A stretch of 64,000 bases of DNA from Actinocrinis sp035653575 (lineage in GTDB: Bacteria > Actinomycetota > Actinomycetes > Streptomycetales > Catenulisporaceae): contig NZ_DASRBQ010000069.1 in NCBI RefSeq assembly GCF_035653575.1, positions 1 through 64,000 of the forward strand. Direction: 5' to 3'. A program made the translations under genes and the position numbers. A model generated the notes under the pieces. The model made no database searches. It saw nothing but the letters and a program-made list of their open reading frames with translations, and had not been told where the DNA came from. This document shows, in pieces, positions 33,983-42,937 of this stretch (positions are counted from its first letter, which is position 1; every line of letters begins with the position of its first letter).

Positions 33983-35014
33983 TCAGCTCCCATCCAGCCC
34001 CGGCTCGCGCCCGGGGTCCGCCGCGTCGGCGTTCGCGGCCTCGGCAATCGCAGCGTACTGGTCCACGGTGAGCGCTTCGCCGCGCGCCGCCGGGTCGACC
34101 CCCGCGCGGCGCAGGATCTGCTCCGCCCGCGGCGCCGATCCCGCCCAGCCGGCCAGCGCCGCCCGCAGGGTCTTGCGGCGCTGCGCGAAGGCCGCGTCCA
34201 CCACCGCGAACACCTCCTTGCGACTCGCCCGCGTCGTGGGCGGTTGCCTGCGCTCCAGCGCTACCAGACCGGACTCGACGTGCGGGGCCGGCCAGAACAC
34301 GTTCTTACCGATAGAACCGGCCCGGCGTACAGAGGCGTACCAGCGGGCCTTGACACTCGGTACCCCGTATACCCGGCCGCCGGGCTCGGCCGCCAGCCGA
34401 TCGGCGACTTCCGCCTGCACCATGACGAGCACCCGTTCGAGTGACGGGAACTGCTCGAGCATGTGCAGCAGCACCGGCACGGCCACGTTGTAGGGCAGAT
34501 TCGCGACCAGCGCGGTCGGGGGAGGGCCAGGCAGTTCCGTGATGCGCATCGCGTCGGCTTGGACGAGTGCGAAACGCGGCAGCGCCGGGTCGCCGTAGGC
34601 GGCTGCTGAAGAGCCGTCAGGGCTCGCCGCGGGATCCGCGCCGTCGCCGGGCCCGGATAGCGCCTCGGGAAAGCGCTCGGCGACGGTCTGCGGCAAGGCG
34701 CCGGCCAGCACCGGGTCGATCTCCACCGCGACCACGCGGCGGGCCGCGCCGAGCAGCCCGAGCGTCAGCGAGCCGAGCCCGGGGCCCACCTCCACGACCA
34801 CGTCGTCAGAGCGCACGCCAGCGGCCCGCACGATGCGGCGGATGGTGTTCGGGTCGATGACGAAGTTCTGGCCGAGCTGCTTGGTCGGCCGCACGCCGAG
34901 CCGCTCGGCCAGCGCGCGTACGTCGGCGGGGCCGAGCAGCCCGGGCTGACTTGCCGCCGGGCGCTCGCCCCCGCCATCGCTCAGCTGAACAGGAAGTGGC
35001 CGCACACCGGCCAT
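33983..35014 (-). CDS. rsmA: 16S rRNA (adenine(1518)-N(6)/adenine(1519)-N(6))-dimethyltransferase
   Basis: A 343-residue KsgA/RsmA enzyme that dimethylates two adjacent adenines in helix 45 of 16S rRNA. Motifs are PTKQLGQNFVIDPNTIRRIV, the SAM loop VVEVGPGLGSLTL, VVAVEIDPVLAG and the catalytic LVANLPYNVAVP (NLPY). The KNVFWPAPHVESGLV and FAQRRKTLRAAL segments are typical. The chain has a 30-residue insert (LSGPGDGADPAASPDGSSAA) between the SAM motif and NLPY. The ATG at 35014 makes it overlap the upstream rpf gene by 34 nt; a GTG at 35005 is also possible. Confidence 0.95.
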   Translation of the reverse strand: MAGVRPLPVQLSDGGGERPAASQPGLLGPADVRALAERLGVRPTKQLGQNFVIDPNTIRRIVRAAGVRSDDVVVEVGPGLGSLTLGLLGAARRVVAVEIDPVLAGALPQTVAERFPEALSGPGDGADPAASPDGSSAAAYGDPALPRFALVQADAMRITELPGPPPTALVANLPYNVAVPVLLHMLEQFPSLERVLVMVQAEVADRLAAEPGGRVYGVPSVKARWYASVRRAGSIGKNVFWPAPHVESGLVALERRQPPTTRASRKEVFAVVDAAFAQRRKTLRAALAGWAGSAPRAEQILRRAGVDPAARGEALTVDQYAAIAEAANADAADPGREPGLDGS

Positions 35015-36774
35015 TGTCCAGCACCGGACCGCTGGTAGAGCAATTCGGCCCGGGTGGTCTGCTCCGCCGCCGAGGCGTTCGACGGCAGTCCGGAGCCGCC
35101 CAGCGAGTCCCAGGTCGAGACCGAGAACTGGTAGAGCCCGTAGTAGGTGCCGCTCGGGTCCACCGCGTGCGGGTTGCCGCCCGACTCGCAGTTGGCCAGC
35201 GCCGCCCAGTTCAGCCCGGAGGCGCTGCTCGGCAGCGCCTTGGTGCCGACCTTCTCCACCTCGGTCACCGGTTGCTTGGTGACCACGCGGGAGATCTCCT
35301 TCGGGGCCTGCTTGACCCCGTTGATGATCTGCAGCGCGTAGGTCACCTTCGCGACGCCGTTCTGGCCGGGCGTCACGACCGTGGTCGTGCCGACGTAGCT
35401 GCTCGGGTCGTCCTGCTTGGTGACGGCGTAGGGCAGCGAGACTTCCTTGACCTCGGTGGTCCCGGTGACGCGCAGGATCGAGATCGTCTCGCCGTCGGTC
35501 GGCAGCGAGGCCATCGGCACCGAGGCGGTGTCCTGGTTCTGCAGTGTTATCCCGGCCTGGCCCATCGCGTCCTGCACGGTGGCCGCGGTGGTGTCGATCT
35601 GGTCGGTCTTGCCGTCCACCAGGAAGGTCACGTGCCGCATCGTGAAGACCGCGAAGTCACGGCCGGAGCGGCTGATCGGGGTGCCCGGGTCGACCGACAC
35701 GAAGCGGGCGCCCTGGATCCGGATGCCCAGCTCCTGCATCGCCCCGCCGACGGTCGGCGCGTGCACCCACGCGTGCTCGGGGGTGCCGTTGACCGTGACG
35801 TTTATCGGACGACCGTACTTGACCGTGATCGTCGAGTTGTCCGCCAGCGCGGCGGACGGCGCGGGGCTGACCAGGTCGTGGCTGCCGGTGGTGATGCTGT
35901 CCGAGGCCAGCGCGGCGCCGACGGTGGCGGCGAAGGAGTGGATCTGCCGCGTCGAGCCGTCCACCGAGACGGTGACCGTCTTCTCGAAGGCCACGTACGC
36001 GGTCACCCCGCCGAGCAGCGCCGCGAGCACCAGGCCCTGCACCGCGCGCCCGGCCCAGCCGATCTTCCGGCGGCCGGACTGCGGCTGCCGCTGCGCGCCG
36101 CCGCGGGTGCGCAGGCTCTCCGGCTGCCGCTGGCCGGGAAGGTCGAGATCGGTGGCCGGCGTGAAGGCCGCCGCCCCGAGTTCGGCTTCGGTGTCGAGGT
36201 CCGATTCGGGACCGTCGAGTTCCGGCAGGCGCGGCTTGGTCAGCAGGCGCGTGCGTCCGCGCTCGGGCTCCGGCTCGCCGTAGCCGCCGTCGCCCTCGTA
36301 GCCGCCGGTGTGGCCCGCGTATCCGGCCTCGTCTCCGAAGCGGTGCGGGTCGTACGCGTGCGCCGGGTAGTCATCGCCCACGTATGCGGGGGCGGGAAAG
36401 TCGGGCGCGGCGTAGTCGGCCGGATAGTCGCCGCCGCGGTGGCCGTAGGGCTCGCCCGCGTAGGACGCGGCAGCATACGAATCCGCCTCGTACACGCCGC
36501 TGTCGTAGGACTCGCTGCGGTACTCCGCCTCGTAGTCGACTGAGCCGTAGTCAGCCGCGTTGTATCCCTCCGCGGCATACGGGTCCGCATACTCGGCGGC
36601 GCCGTCCGCGTACGGGGCGTAAGGCTCGCCGTGTGCGGTCGGTTGGTCGTCGGCCGCGCCGGTGTTGAACGGGGGCGAATACCGCGCGGGACCGGTGAAG
36701 GAGGACGGCCAAGCGGAGGCGCCTTGGATCGGGCCGCCGCCACCCGTGCCCCGGGTCGAGCGTGATCCGCTCAC
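34981..36774 (-). CDS. rpfB: Resuscitation-promoting factor (RpfB-type)
   Basis: About 597 residues. Such proteins cleave peptidoglycan and help resume growth or germinate spores. I prefer the GTG at 36774 (VSGSRSTRG, GGAG just upstream); the open frame extends ten codons further. The N-terminal 220 residues are an unusual disordered stretch rich in Tyr, Ala, Asp and Glu (EYADPYAAEGYNAADYGSVD). One membrane helix follows (GLVLAALLGGVTAYVAF). Outside lie three DUF348 repeats (VTVSVDGSTRQIHSF, INVTVNGTPEHAWVH, VTFLVDGKTDQIDTT), a G5 domain and the Rpf lysozyme-like domain (NWAALANCESGGNPHAVDPS) with the catalytic Glu and paired Cys. Its end overlaps rsmA, so the genes are co-transcribed. Confidence 0.93.
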   Translation of the reverse strand: MSGSRSTRGTGGGGPIQGASAWPSSFTGPARYSPPFNTGAADDQPTAHGEPYAPYADGAAEYADPYAAEGYNAADYGSVDYEAEYRSESYDSGVYEADSYAAASYAGEPYGHRGGDYPADYAAPDFPAPAYVGDDYPAHAYDPHRFGDEAGYAGHTGGYEGDGGYGEPEPERGRTRLLTKPRLPELDGPESDLDTEAELGAAAFTPATDLDLPGQRQPESLRTRGGAQRQPQSGRRKIGWAGRAVQGLVLAALLGGVTAYVAFEKTVTVSVDGSTRQIHSFAATVGAALASDSITTGSHDLVSPAPSAALADNSTITVKYGRPINVTVNGTPEHAWVHAPTVGGAMQELGIRIQGARFVSVDPGTPISRSGRDFAVFTMRHVTFLVDGKTDQIDTTAATVQDAMGQAGITLQNQDTASVPMASLPTDGETISILRVTGTTEVKEVSLPYAVTKQDDPSSYVGTTTVVTPGQNGVAKVTYALQIINGVKQAPKEISRVVTKQPVTEVEKVGTKALPSSASGLNWAALANCESGGNPHAVDPSGTYYGLYQFSVSTWDSLGGSGLPSNASAAEQTTRAELLYQRSGAGQWPVCGHFLFS

Positions 36775-37140
36775 TACACTCCAGACCTCGCAGGTTCCGG
36801 CCACGGACTCCGCGACGCCCGGGAAAGCGGCGGGGGAGTGAACCGATCCGGCTACCGAGCAAGGGACTCTATTCCACTCCCGTTCATGGTCGCCATAGCC
36901 CCTTTCGGTCCCCTGGCTAAATCTGATGTCCAGTTAGTCCTATTTGTGGGCGGCGCTTTATGGCGATTTGAGCTGGATTGCAGCCTGCGATTTGTGGTCT
37001 TCGTCACCGAAGCGCTCGATTGGCGTAGTGCGAAATGGCTACCGCAAATGGTTACCGAAGCGTGGCAGTGCTCTGCGAAAAATGACCAGATGGGGGCACG
37101 CACCGTCCGCGCCGATCGACGCAGCGTCAGGAAAACCTGG
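36775..37140. other. 366-bp intergenic region upstream of rpfB, with an AT-richer core
   Basis: About 36880-37090 is visibly less GC-rich than its surroundings and contains repeated words such as TACCGCAAATGG and GGTTACCGAAGCG. No convincing gene reads through it. It should contain the rpfB promoter and a long leader on the minus strand. In many actinobacteria rpf genes follow a ydaO (c-di-AMP) riboswitch; I looked for its conserved core and could not recognise it. Confidence 0.5.
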
Positions 37141-38034
37141 TCAGCGCAGCCCGAACACCCGACGCGTGTTGGCGTCGATCGCCGCGCACAGCTCGGCGAC
37201 GTCCGTCCCGCGCGTCTCAGCCATCGATCGCACTGTGTGCGGGATCAGATACGGTGCGTTCGGGCGTCCGCGATACGGCACCGGCGTGAGAAACGGCGCG
37301 TCCGTTTCGACCAGTACCAGATCGAGCGGCGCGACCTGCAGGGCCTCGCGCAGCGCCTCGTTCGCCTTGAAGGTGACCGGCCCGGCGAATGACATGACAT
37401 AGCCGCGCTCGGCGCAGATCTTCGCCATCGCCGCGTCCCCGGAGTAGCAGTGGAAGACGACCCGCTCCGGCGCGCCTTCCTCCTCCAGGATCCGCAGCAC
37501 GTCCTCGTGCGCGTCGCGGTCGTGGATCACCAGGGCCTTGCCGTGCCGCTTGGCGATCTCAATGTGCCGCCGGAAGGACTCCTGCTGCGCGGCCACACCC
37601 TCTGGTCCGGTCCGGAAGTAGTCGAGGCCGGTCTCGCCGACCCCGACCACGTGCGGCAGCGCCGCGAGCTCGTCGATGCGGGCCAGCGCCGCGTCCAGCG
37701 CCGCCGAGCCGCCGGGCGCCCGGTGCTGCCGGCTCCAGCCGTCAACGTCCCCCAGGACCAGACGTGGTCCCTCGTTCGGGTGTAGCGCCACGGTCGGGTG
37801 AATCTCCGGGTGCTGCTGCGCCGTCTGCACCGCCCATTCGGAGGACGGCACATCGCAACCGACCTGAATCAGCGTCGTCACATTGACGGACACTGACAGC
37901 CGCAGCGACTCCTCGACGCTGCGGTCCTGCATGTCGAGATGCGTGTGGCTGTCGGCCACCGGCAACGGCAACGCCTCGGGCGCGGGAGGAGGAATGTCCT
38001 GCCCCCGCGCGCCCTTGTCTCTGTTGGCACTCAC
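37141..38034 (-). CDS. tatD: TatD-family metal-dependent hydrolase (DNase)
   Basis: A 297-residue TIM-barrel hydrolase. The GTG at 38034 overlaps the metG stop by 4 nt (GTGA); the longer open frame upstream is metG read in a wrong frame. Metal ligands appear in DSHTHLDM (HxH), VGVGETGLDYF (Glu), LVIHDRDAHED (His), VFHCYSGDAAMA (His) and LVETDAPFLTPVPYRGRPN (Asp). All core motifs of TatD are intact. It lies between metG and rpfB, as in other actinobacteria. TatD proteins are 3'-5' exonucleases or, in some lineages, D-aminoacyl-tRNA deacylase-like. Confidence 0.94.
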   Translation of the reverse strand: MSANRDKGARGQDIPPPAPEALPLPVADSHTHLDMQDRSVEESLRLSVSVNVTTLIQVGCDVPSSEWAVQTAQQHPEIHPTVALHPNEGPRLVLGDVDGWSRQHRAPGGSAALDAALARIDELAALPHVVGVGETGLDYFRTGPEGVAAQQESFRRHIEIAKRHGKALVIHDRDAHEDVLRILEEEGAPERVVFHCYSGDAAMAKICAERGYVMSFAGPVTFKANEALREALQVAPLDLVLVETDAPFLTPVPYRGRPNAPYLIPHTVRSMAETRGTDVAELCAAIDANTRRVFGLR

Positions 38035-39659
38035 GCCGCCACCGGCTCCTCCAGCCGCGGGAAGAGCACGGCGCCCTTGGTGATCGTGGAGCCGGCCGGC
38101 AGCAGGCCCCAGCGGCCCGCGTCCTGCACGACTTGCTCGGCCAGCGCGCCCAGCGAGGCCTGCGCGCCCAGCGAGTCCCACAGCGCGGCCGAGGACTTCG
38201 GCATCACCGGGTTCAGCAGCACGGCCACCGCCCGCAGTGACTCGGCCGCCGTGTACAGGATCGTGGCCAGCCGCGCCTTCGACGCCTCGTCCTCGCCCTT
38301 GGCCACCTTCCACGGCTCCTGCTCGGTGAGGTAGCCGTTGACCAGCTTGATGAAGTCGAACACGGCCGCGATGCCGCCCTGGAAGTCCAGCGCGCAGACC
38401 TTCTCGTCCGCGGCCGCCACGGTCGCCGCCAGCGCGTCGGCGATCGCCTGCTCGGCCGGGCCGTGGTCGGTCGCCTCCGGCAGCGTCCCGCCGAAGTACT
38501 TGCCGACCATCGCGGCCACCCGCGAGGCCAGGTTGCCGTAGTCGTTGGCCAGCTCCGAGGTGTACCGCGCGGACATGTCCTCCCAGGAGAACGAGCCGTC
38601 CTGGCCGAACGGGATCGCGCGCATGAAGTAGTACCGGAACGCGTCCGAGCCGAAGTGGTCGGTGATCTGGTGCGGGGCGATGCCGGTCAGCTTCGACTTC
38701 GACATCTTCTCGCCGCCGACCAGCAGCCAGCCGTGCCCGAACACCTGCTTCGGCAGCGGCAGCCCCGCGGCCAGCAGCATGGCCGGCCAGATCACCGCGT
38801 GGAAGCGCAGGATGTCCTTGCCGACCAGGTGCACGTCGGCCGGCCAGGTGCGCTCGAACTTCTCCTTGTCGGCAGCCGACGGCGAGTCGAGCCCGATCGC
38901 GGTGGCGTAGTTGAGCAGCGCGTCGATCCAGACGTAGAGCACGTGCTTCGGGTCCCACGGGATCGGGATGCCCCAGTCGAACGAGGAGCGCGAGATCGAC
39001 AGGTCCTGCAGGCCCTGCTTGACGAACGAGACCACCTCGTTGCGGGCCGAGGCGGGCTGGATGAACTCCGGGTGCGCCTCGTAGTGCTCCAGCAGTCGCT
39101 CGGTGTACGTGGACATCCGGAAGAAGTAGTTCTCCTCCGCGATGTACTCGACCGGCGTGCCGTGGATGGCGCAGACCTTCTGGCCGGCGTACTCGCCCTC
39201 GCCGTCGAGCAGCTCGCCCGGCAGCTTGAACTCCTCGCAGCCCACGCAGTACGGGCCCTCGTACGAGCCCTTGTACACCTCGCCGGCGTCGTAAAGCCGC
39301 TGCCAGAACTCCTGGACCCGCTCGGTGTGCCGCTGCTCGGTGGTGCGGATGAAGTCATCGTTCGCCGCGTCGATGGTGACCAGTGCGGGCTTCCAGGCGG
39401 ACTCGACCAGCCGGTCGGTCCACTCCTGCGGCGTGGTGCCGTTGGCCTCGGCCGTGCGCATGACCTTCTGGCCGTGTTCGTCGGTGCCGGTGAGGAACCA
39501 CACGGACTCGCCGCGCTGACGGTGCCAACGCGTCAGGACGTCACCGGCGGTCGTCGTGTAGGCGTGCCCGATGTGCGGCGCGTCGTTCACGTAGTAGATC
39601 GGCGTGGTGACGTAGAAGGTCTTGTCCCCGGAGCCCGGGGCGTCGCTGCCAGAAGCCAT
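38031..39659 (-). CDS. metG: Methionyl-tRNA synthetase
   Basis: A 542-residue class I synthetase. The ATG at 39659 follows TTAGGAT; the TTG two codons upstream is less likely. TPIYYVNDAPHIGHAYTTTA carries the HIGH motif and GEKMSKSKLTGI the KMSKS motif. The Zn/knuckle region has YCVGCEEFKLPGELL. No C-terminal tRNA-binding (EMAP) domain follows; the chain ends after the anticodon-binding helical domain (LLNPVMPKSSAALWDSLG). It is the first gene of a translationally coupled metG-tatD pair. Confidence 0.95.
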   Translation of the reverse strand: MASGSDAPGSGDKTFYVTTPIYYVNDAPHIGHAYTTTAGDVLTRWHRQRGESVWFLTGTDEHGQKVMRTAEANGTTPQEWTDRLVESAWKPALVTIDAANDDFIRTTEQRHTERVQEFWQRLYDAGEVYKGSYEGPYCVGCEEFKLPGELLDGEGEYAGQKVCAIHGTPVEYIAEENYFFRMSTYTERLLEHYEAHPEFIQPASARNEVVSFVKQGLQDLSISRSSFDWGIPIPWDPKHVLYVWIDALLNYATAIGLDSPSAADKEKFERTWPADVHLVGKDILRFHAVIWPAMLLAAGLPLPKQVFGHGWLLVGGEKMSKSKLTGIAPHQITDHFGSDAFRYYFMRAIPFGQDGSFSWEDMSARYTSELANDYGNLASRVAAMVGKYFGGTLPEATDHGPAEQAIADALAATVAAADEKVCALDFQGGIAAVFDFIKLVNGYLTEQEPWKVAKGEDEASKARLATILYTAAESLRAVAVLLNPVMPKSSAALWDSLGAQASLGALAEQVVQDAGRWGLLPAGSTITKGAVLFPRLEEPVAA

Positions 39660-39727
39660 GCACAAATCCTAACGGGGCTGTTCGCCCGATCCGGCACGGT
39701 TTAGCGGCAGCGGACGATGGCGACCGT

Positions 39728-40651
39728 TCATCGCGTCGAGGACTCGCCCGCCGATCCCTCCTTTTCCTCCTTCGCGGCCACCACCGCATCGAACACCGCC
39801 CGCTTCGGCACGCCGGTCTGCGCCGCCACGGCCGCGATCGCCGCCTTGCGATGCTCCCCCTCCGCCTCCCTCGCGGCCACCAGCGCCGCCAACTCGTCGG
39901 GCGCCGTGTCCTCTGCGCGCTTTGGTTCCGCCCCCCCGACCACGACCGTGATCTCCCCGCGCACCCCTTCGGCCGCCCACGCCGCCAACTCACCGAGCGG
40001 CCCGCGCCGTACCTCTTCGTAGGTCTTCGTCAGCTCGCGGCATACCGCGGCCGGACGGTCCGCGCCGAACGCGTCAGCCATCGCCGTGAGAGTTTCACCG
40101 AGCCGGTGCGGAGCCTCGAAGAACACCATGGTGCGCGGCTCGGCGGCGTTCGCAGCTAGGGCCCGCGCCCGCTCGCCGGCCTTGCGCGGCAGGAAGCCCT
40201 CGAAGCAGAACCGGTCGACCGGGAGTCCGGAAAGCGCCAAAGCCGTCAGCACCGCCGAGGGGCCGGGCACCGCGGTGACCCGCACCCCGGCCGCGACCGC
40301 CGCGGTGACCAGCCGAAAGCCAGGGTCTGAGACGGACGGCATCCCGGCGTCGGTGACCAGCAGCACCCGGGCGCCCTCGACGAGCCGCGCGACCAGCTCC
40401 GGCGTGCGGGCGCTCTCATTGGCCTCGAAGTACGACACGACACGCCCGGCCGGCTCGACCCCGAGCTCCTGGGTCAGCCGCCGCAGCCGCCTGGTGTCCT
40501 CAGCTGCGATGACGTCCGCGGTGGCGAGTTCCGTGGCCAGCCGGGCCGGGGCGTCGGCGGGATCGCCGATCGGCGTGCCGGCCAGCACGAGCACGCCGGC
40601 GCCCTCCTGCGAACGCGAGGCCGAGTACAAAAACGGACGATCAGGTTTCAC
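39728..40651 (-). CDS. rsmI: 16S rRNA (cytidine(1402)-2'-O)-methyltransferase
   Basis: A 307-residue RsmI enzyme of the tetrapyrrole-methylase fold. LVLAGTPIGDPADAPARLAT, the AAEDTRRLRRL motif, SYFEANESARTPELVARL and LVTDAGMPSVSDPGFRLV are the family landmarks. VPGPSAVLTALALSGLPVDR and FEGFLPRKAGERA follow. I start at the GTG at 40651 (VKPDRPFLY); an ATG eight bases upstream is out of frame and stops at once. The gene diverges from pmt with 45 bp between starts, the standard actinobacterial arrangement. Confidence 0.94.
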   Translation of the reverse strand: MKPDRPFLYSASRSQEGAGVLVLAGTPIGDPADAPARLATELATADVIAAEDTRRLRRLTQELGVEPAGRVVSYFEANESARTPELVARLVEGARVLLVTDAGMPSVSDPGFRLVTAAVAAGVRVTAVPGPSAVLTALALSGLPVDRFCFEGFLPRKAGERARALAANAAEPRTMVFFEAPHRLGETLTAMADAFGADRPAAVCRELTKTYEEVRRGPLGELAAWAAEGVRGEITVVVGGAEPKRAEDTAPDELAALVAAREAEGEHRKAAIAAVAAQTGVPKRAVFDAVVAAKEEKEGSAGESSTR

Positions 40652-40696
40652 GAATCCATCGTCCCCTGGTGCGCGGGGCGGGGGCCAATCCGTACG

Positions 40697-42586
40697 ATGG
40701 CCCGCGTGACCAGCGACCTGCAGAGCGACAACGCGGCCGAACTGCCCGACTGGCCGGAGCCTGCGAGCCCGGCTGAGGAGCTCGGCGGCGCGCCACGGCG
40801 CGGCGAGCACCACGCGCCCGGCGCCGCGACCGCGAACGGCGAGGCGCACTTCGAGGGCGGCGCGGCGGAGGCGTGGCCGGAGGCAGAGCCCTTCGACGCG
40901 CCCTGGCGCCGCCGAATGCGCCGCGGCTGGGAACGCGGGCGGGTCTGGTATCGCGCCAACGGCACGCCGACTCCGGAGCCGCGCGCCCCGCTGCGCGACC
41001 GGCTGGTGCCGCCGTACTATCCGGAGTTCTTCCGCGGCGCCGGCTGGATTCTGCCGCTGGCGATCACCATCGTCGGCGGCGTGCTGCGGTTCTGGAACCT
41101 GGTGTGGCCCAACTCGGTGATCTTCGACGAGACGTACTACGCCAAGGACGCCTGGTCGATGTACGTCTACGGCTGGGAGCACGGCTGGGACCCGGCCAGC
41201 AACGGCTCGGTCGCCAACGGCAAGCTGGTCGGCCCCGGAACCTTCGGCCACAACGGCGTCGCGGACTTCAGCTGCTCCTCCGGCTGCCAGGAGTTCGTGG
41301 CGCACCCGCCGTTCGGCAAGTGGGTCATCGGCGCCGGCGAGCAGATCTGGGGCCTGAACCCGGTCGGCTGGCGGCTGATGGAGGCGGTGCTCGGCACGCT
41401 GGCGATCTTCATCATCGCCCGCGCCGCGCGCCGGATGTTCCGCTCGACGCTGATGGGCTGCATCGCCGCGCTGCTGTTCTCCTTCGACGGCCTGGCCTTC
41501 GTGATGGCCCGCACCGCGCTGCTCGACGGCATCCAGATGTTCTTCATCCTCGGCGCCTTCGCGGCGCTGCTGGTGGACCGGGACAAGACCCGCGCGAAAT
41601 TCGCCGACTGGCGCGAGGAACGCGGGCTCACCGTTCTGCTCTCGGCGAAGGAACGCGGGCCCAGGCTCGGCTTCCGGCCCTGGCGCTGGATCGCCGGCCT
41701 CTCGCTGGGCCTGGCCACCGCGACCAAGTGGAACGGCATCTTCTTCGTCGCCGGCTTCGCGATCCTCACCGTGCTCTGGGACCGCGGCGCCCGCCGGGCC
41801 GTCGGCGTGCGCAAGCCCTCGGTCGCCACGCTGATCCGCGACGTGCCCTGGGCGTTCCTGGCGCTGCCGATCACGGCCGCGGCCGTGTTCGTGGCCTCCT
41901 ACGCCGGCTGGTTCTTCGACACCAGCAACGGCGGCGGCTACAACCGGTTCTGGGCCAACACGCACCCCTCGAACTTCTGGCCGACGTGGACCAACCCGTT
42001 CCGGTCGCTGTGGAACTACGTGGACCAGCAGTACGGCTTCAACTCGAACCTGCAGACCCCGCACCCATACCAGTCGAACCCGTGGTCCTGGTTCATCATG
42101 GGCCGCCCGGTCGCCTTCTACTACGAGTCGCCGAAGACCGGGCAGCAAGGCTGCACCCCGTCGATGGGCACCTGCTCCGCCGAGGTGCTCGCGCTCGGCA
42201 ACCCGCTGCTGTGGTGGTTCGCGACCGCGGCGATCCTGTTCCTGTTCTGGCGCTGGATCGGCCGCAGGGACTGGCGCGCGGCCGCCATCCTGGCCGGCAT
42301 CGCGGCCGGGGTCGGCCCGTGGATGTGGTACGCCCAGCGCACGATCTTCTCCTTCTACGCGATCGCGTTCCTGCCCTTCATGGTGCTCGGCGCCACGATG
42401 GCCATCGGCGCGATCCTCGGCCGCGCGGACGCGTCGCCGACCAGACGGGTCTGGGGCGCGGCGGTGTCCGGAACGCTGGTCATCGGCGTCGTGGCGCTGT
42501 TCGCGTACTTCTATCCGATCTACACAGGGCAGACGATCCCGTACACGGACTGGTCCAACCACATGTGGCTGCCGTCCTGGATCTGA
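40697..42586 (+). CDS. pmt: Polyprenyl-phosphate-mannose-protein mannosyltransferase
   Basis: A 629-residue GT39 membrane enzyme that O-mannosylates exported proteins, using polyprenyl-phosphomannose. After a roughly 100-residue acidic cytoplasmic N-terminus, the first membrane helix (GWILPLAITIVGGVLRFWNL) is followed by the catalytic acidic pair in VIFDETYYAKDAWSMYVYGW. About ten further helices follow. VAHPPFGKWVIGAGEQIWG and LATATKWNGIFF are characteristic Pmt motifs. Substrates could include the Sec- and Tat-exported lipoproteins with Pro/Thr/Ser-rich linkers, such as the neighbour at 42938-43456 (inference). Confidence 0.94.
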   Translation: MARVTSDLQSDNAAELPDWPEPASPAEELGGAPRRGEHHAPGAATANGEAHFEGGAAEAWPEAEPFDAPWRRRMRRGWERGRVWYRANGTPTPEPRAPLRDRLVPPYYPEFFRGAGWILPLAITIVGGVLRFWNLVWPNSVIFDETYYAKDAWSMYVYGWEHGWDPASNGSVANGKLVGPGTFGHNGVADFSCSSGCQEFVAHPPFGKWVIGAGEQIWGLNPVGWRLMEAVLGTLAIFIIARAARRMFRSTLMGCIAALLFSFDGLAFVMARTALLDGIQMFFILGAFAALLVDRDKTRAKFADWREERGLTVLLSAKERGPRLGFRPWRWIAGLSLGLATATKWNGIFFVAGFAILTVLWDRGARRAVGVRKPSVATLIRDVPWAFLALPITAAAVFVASYAGWFFDTSNGGGYNRFWANTHPSNFWPTWTNPFRSLWNYVDQQYGFNSNLQTPHPYQSNPWSWFIMGRPVAFYYESPKTGQQGCTPSMGTCSAEVLALGNPLLWWFATAAILFLFWRWIGRRDWRAAAILAGIAAGVGPWMWYAQRTIFSFYAIAFLPFMVLGATMAIGAILGRADASPTRRVWGAAVSGTLVIGVVALFAYFYPIYTGQTIPYTDWSNHMWLPSWI

Positions 42587-42937
42587 TCCGCGAGTCTCCT
42601 TGGCTCACCGCGCGCCGCCTGCCCGCATCTCCGGGCGGGCGGCGCTGCGCGTTCGTGGTCCGGTGTCGCGGCTTCTCGGGCGGCTCCGGTTGCGCTTCGG
42701 TTGGCTTGGACCCACCCGCCCGCCCCGCTCCGCGTCCTCGCCTAGGACTCGGCCGCTCCACGGACTCAAGGCGCTGCCGCGCACGGGCTTCGCCCTGGAC
42801 GCTGCGCTGGCCCTCCGGGCCGTTCCGCTCGTTCAGCGCGCTCCGGGGCACACATCGGGCGCACCGAATGATGGGCAGGAGCAGGAATCGGCTGCGTCAA
42901 TGATGGGTAGCCACTTAAGTCGTACTGCGACGGGGAA
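42587..42937. other. 351-bp gene-free region downstream of pmt
   Basis: This stretch is GC-rich and out of frame in all directions, apart from short overlapping frames without ribosome-binding sites. It holds the pmt terminator hairpin near its left end. The right end (after about 42880) becomes AT-richer. I see no RNA gene. Confidence 0.6.
42614..42643 (+). terminator. Terminator hairpin after pmt
   Basis: GCCGCCTGCCCG (42614-42625) and CGGGCGGGCGGC (42632-42643) pair with a single G-U and a 6-nt loop, 28 bp after the pmt stop codon. Confidence 0.75.

Noticed and set aside
36775..37140. ydaO (c-di-AMP) riboswitch upstream of rpfB
   Set aside because: It is common in front of actinobacterial rpf genes, but I could not recognise its conserved core or paired stems in the minus-strand leader.
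36838..37392. Plus-strand frames of 184 and 152 codons across the rpfB leader and tatD end
   Set aside because: They overlap tatD on the opposite strand, have no recognisable motif, and appear to be by-products of the lower-GC region.
37141..38958. 605-codon frame ending in TatD
   Set aside because: The first 300 codons overlap metG antiparallel in frame logic and lack any motif. The GTGA overlap at 38031-38034 is the normal start.
39728..42562. Very long open frame (944 codons) on the minus strand spanning rsmI and the antisense of pmt
   Set aside because: Only the C-terminal 307 codons match RsmI. The remainder is antisense to pmt and has the Arg/His/Asp/Glu-rich composition typical of GC-rich shadow frames.
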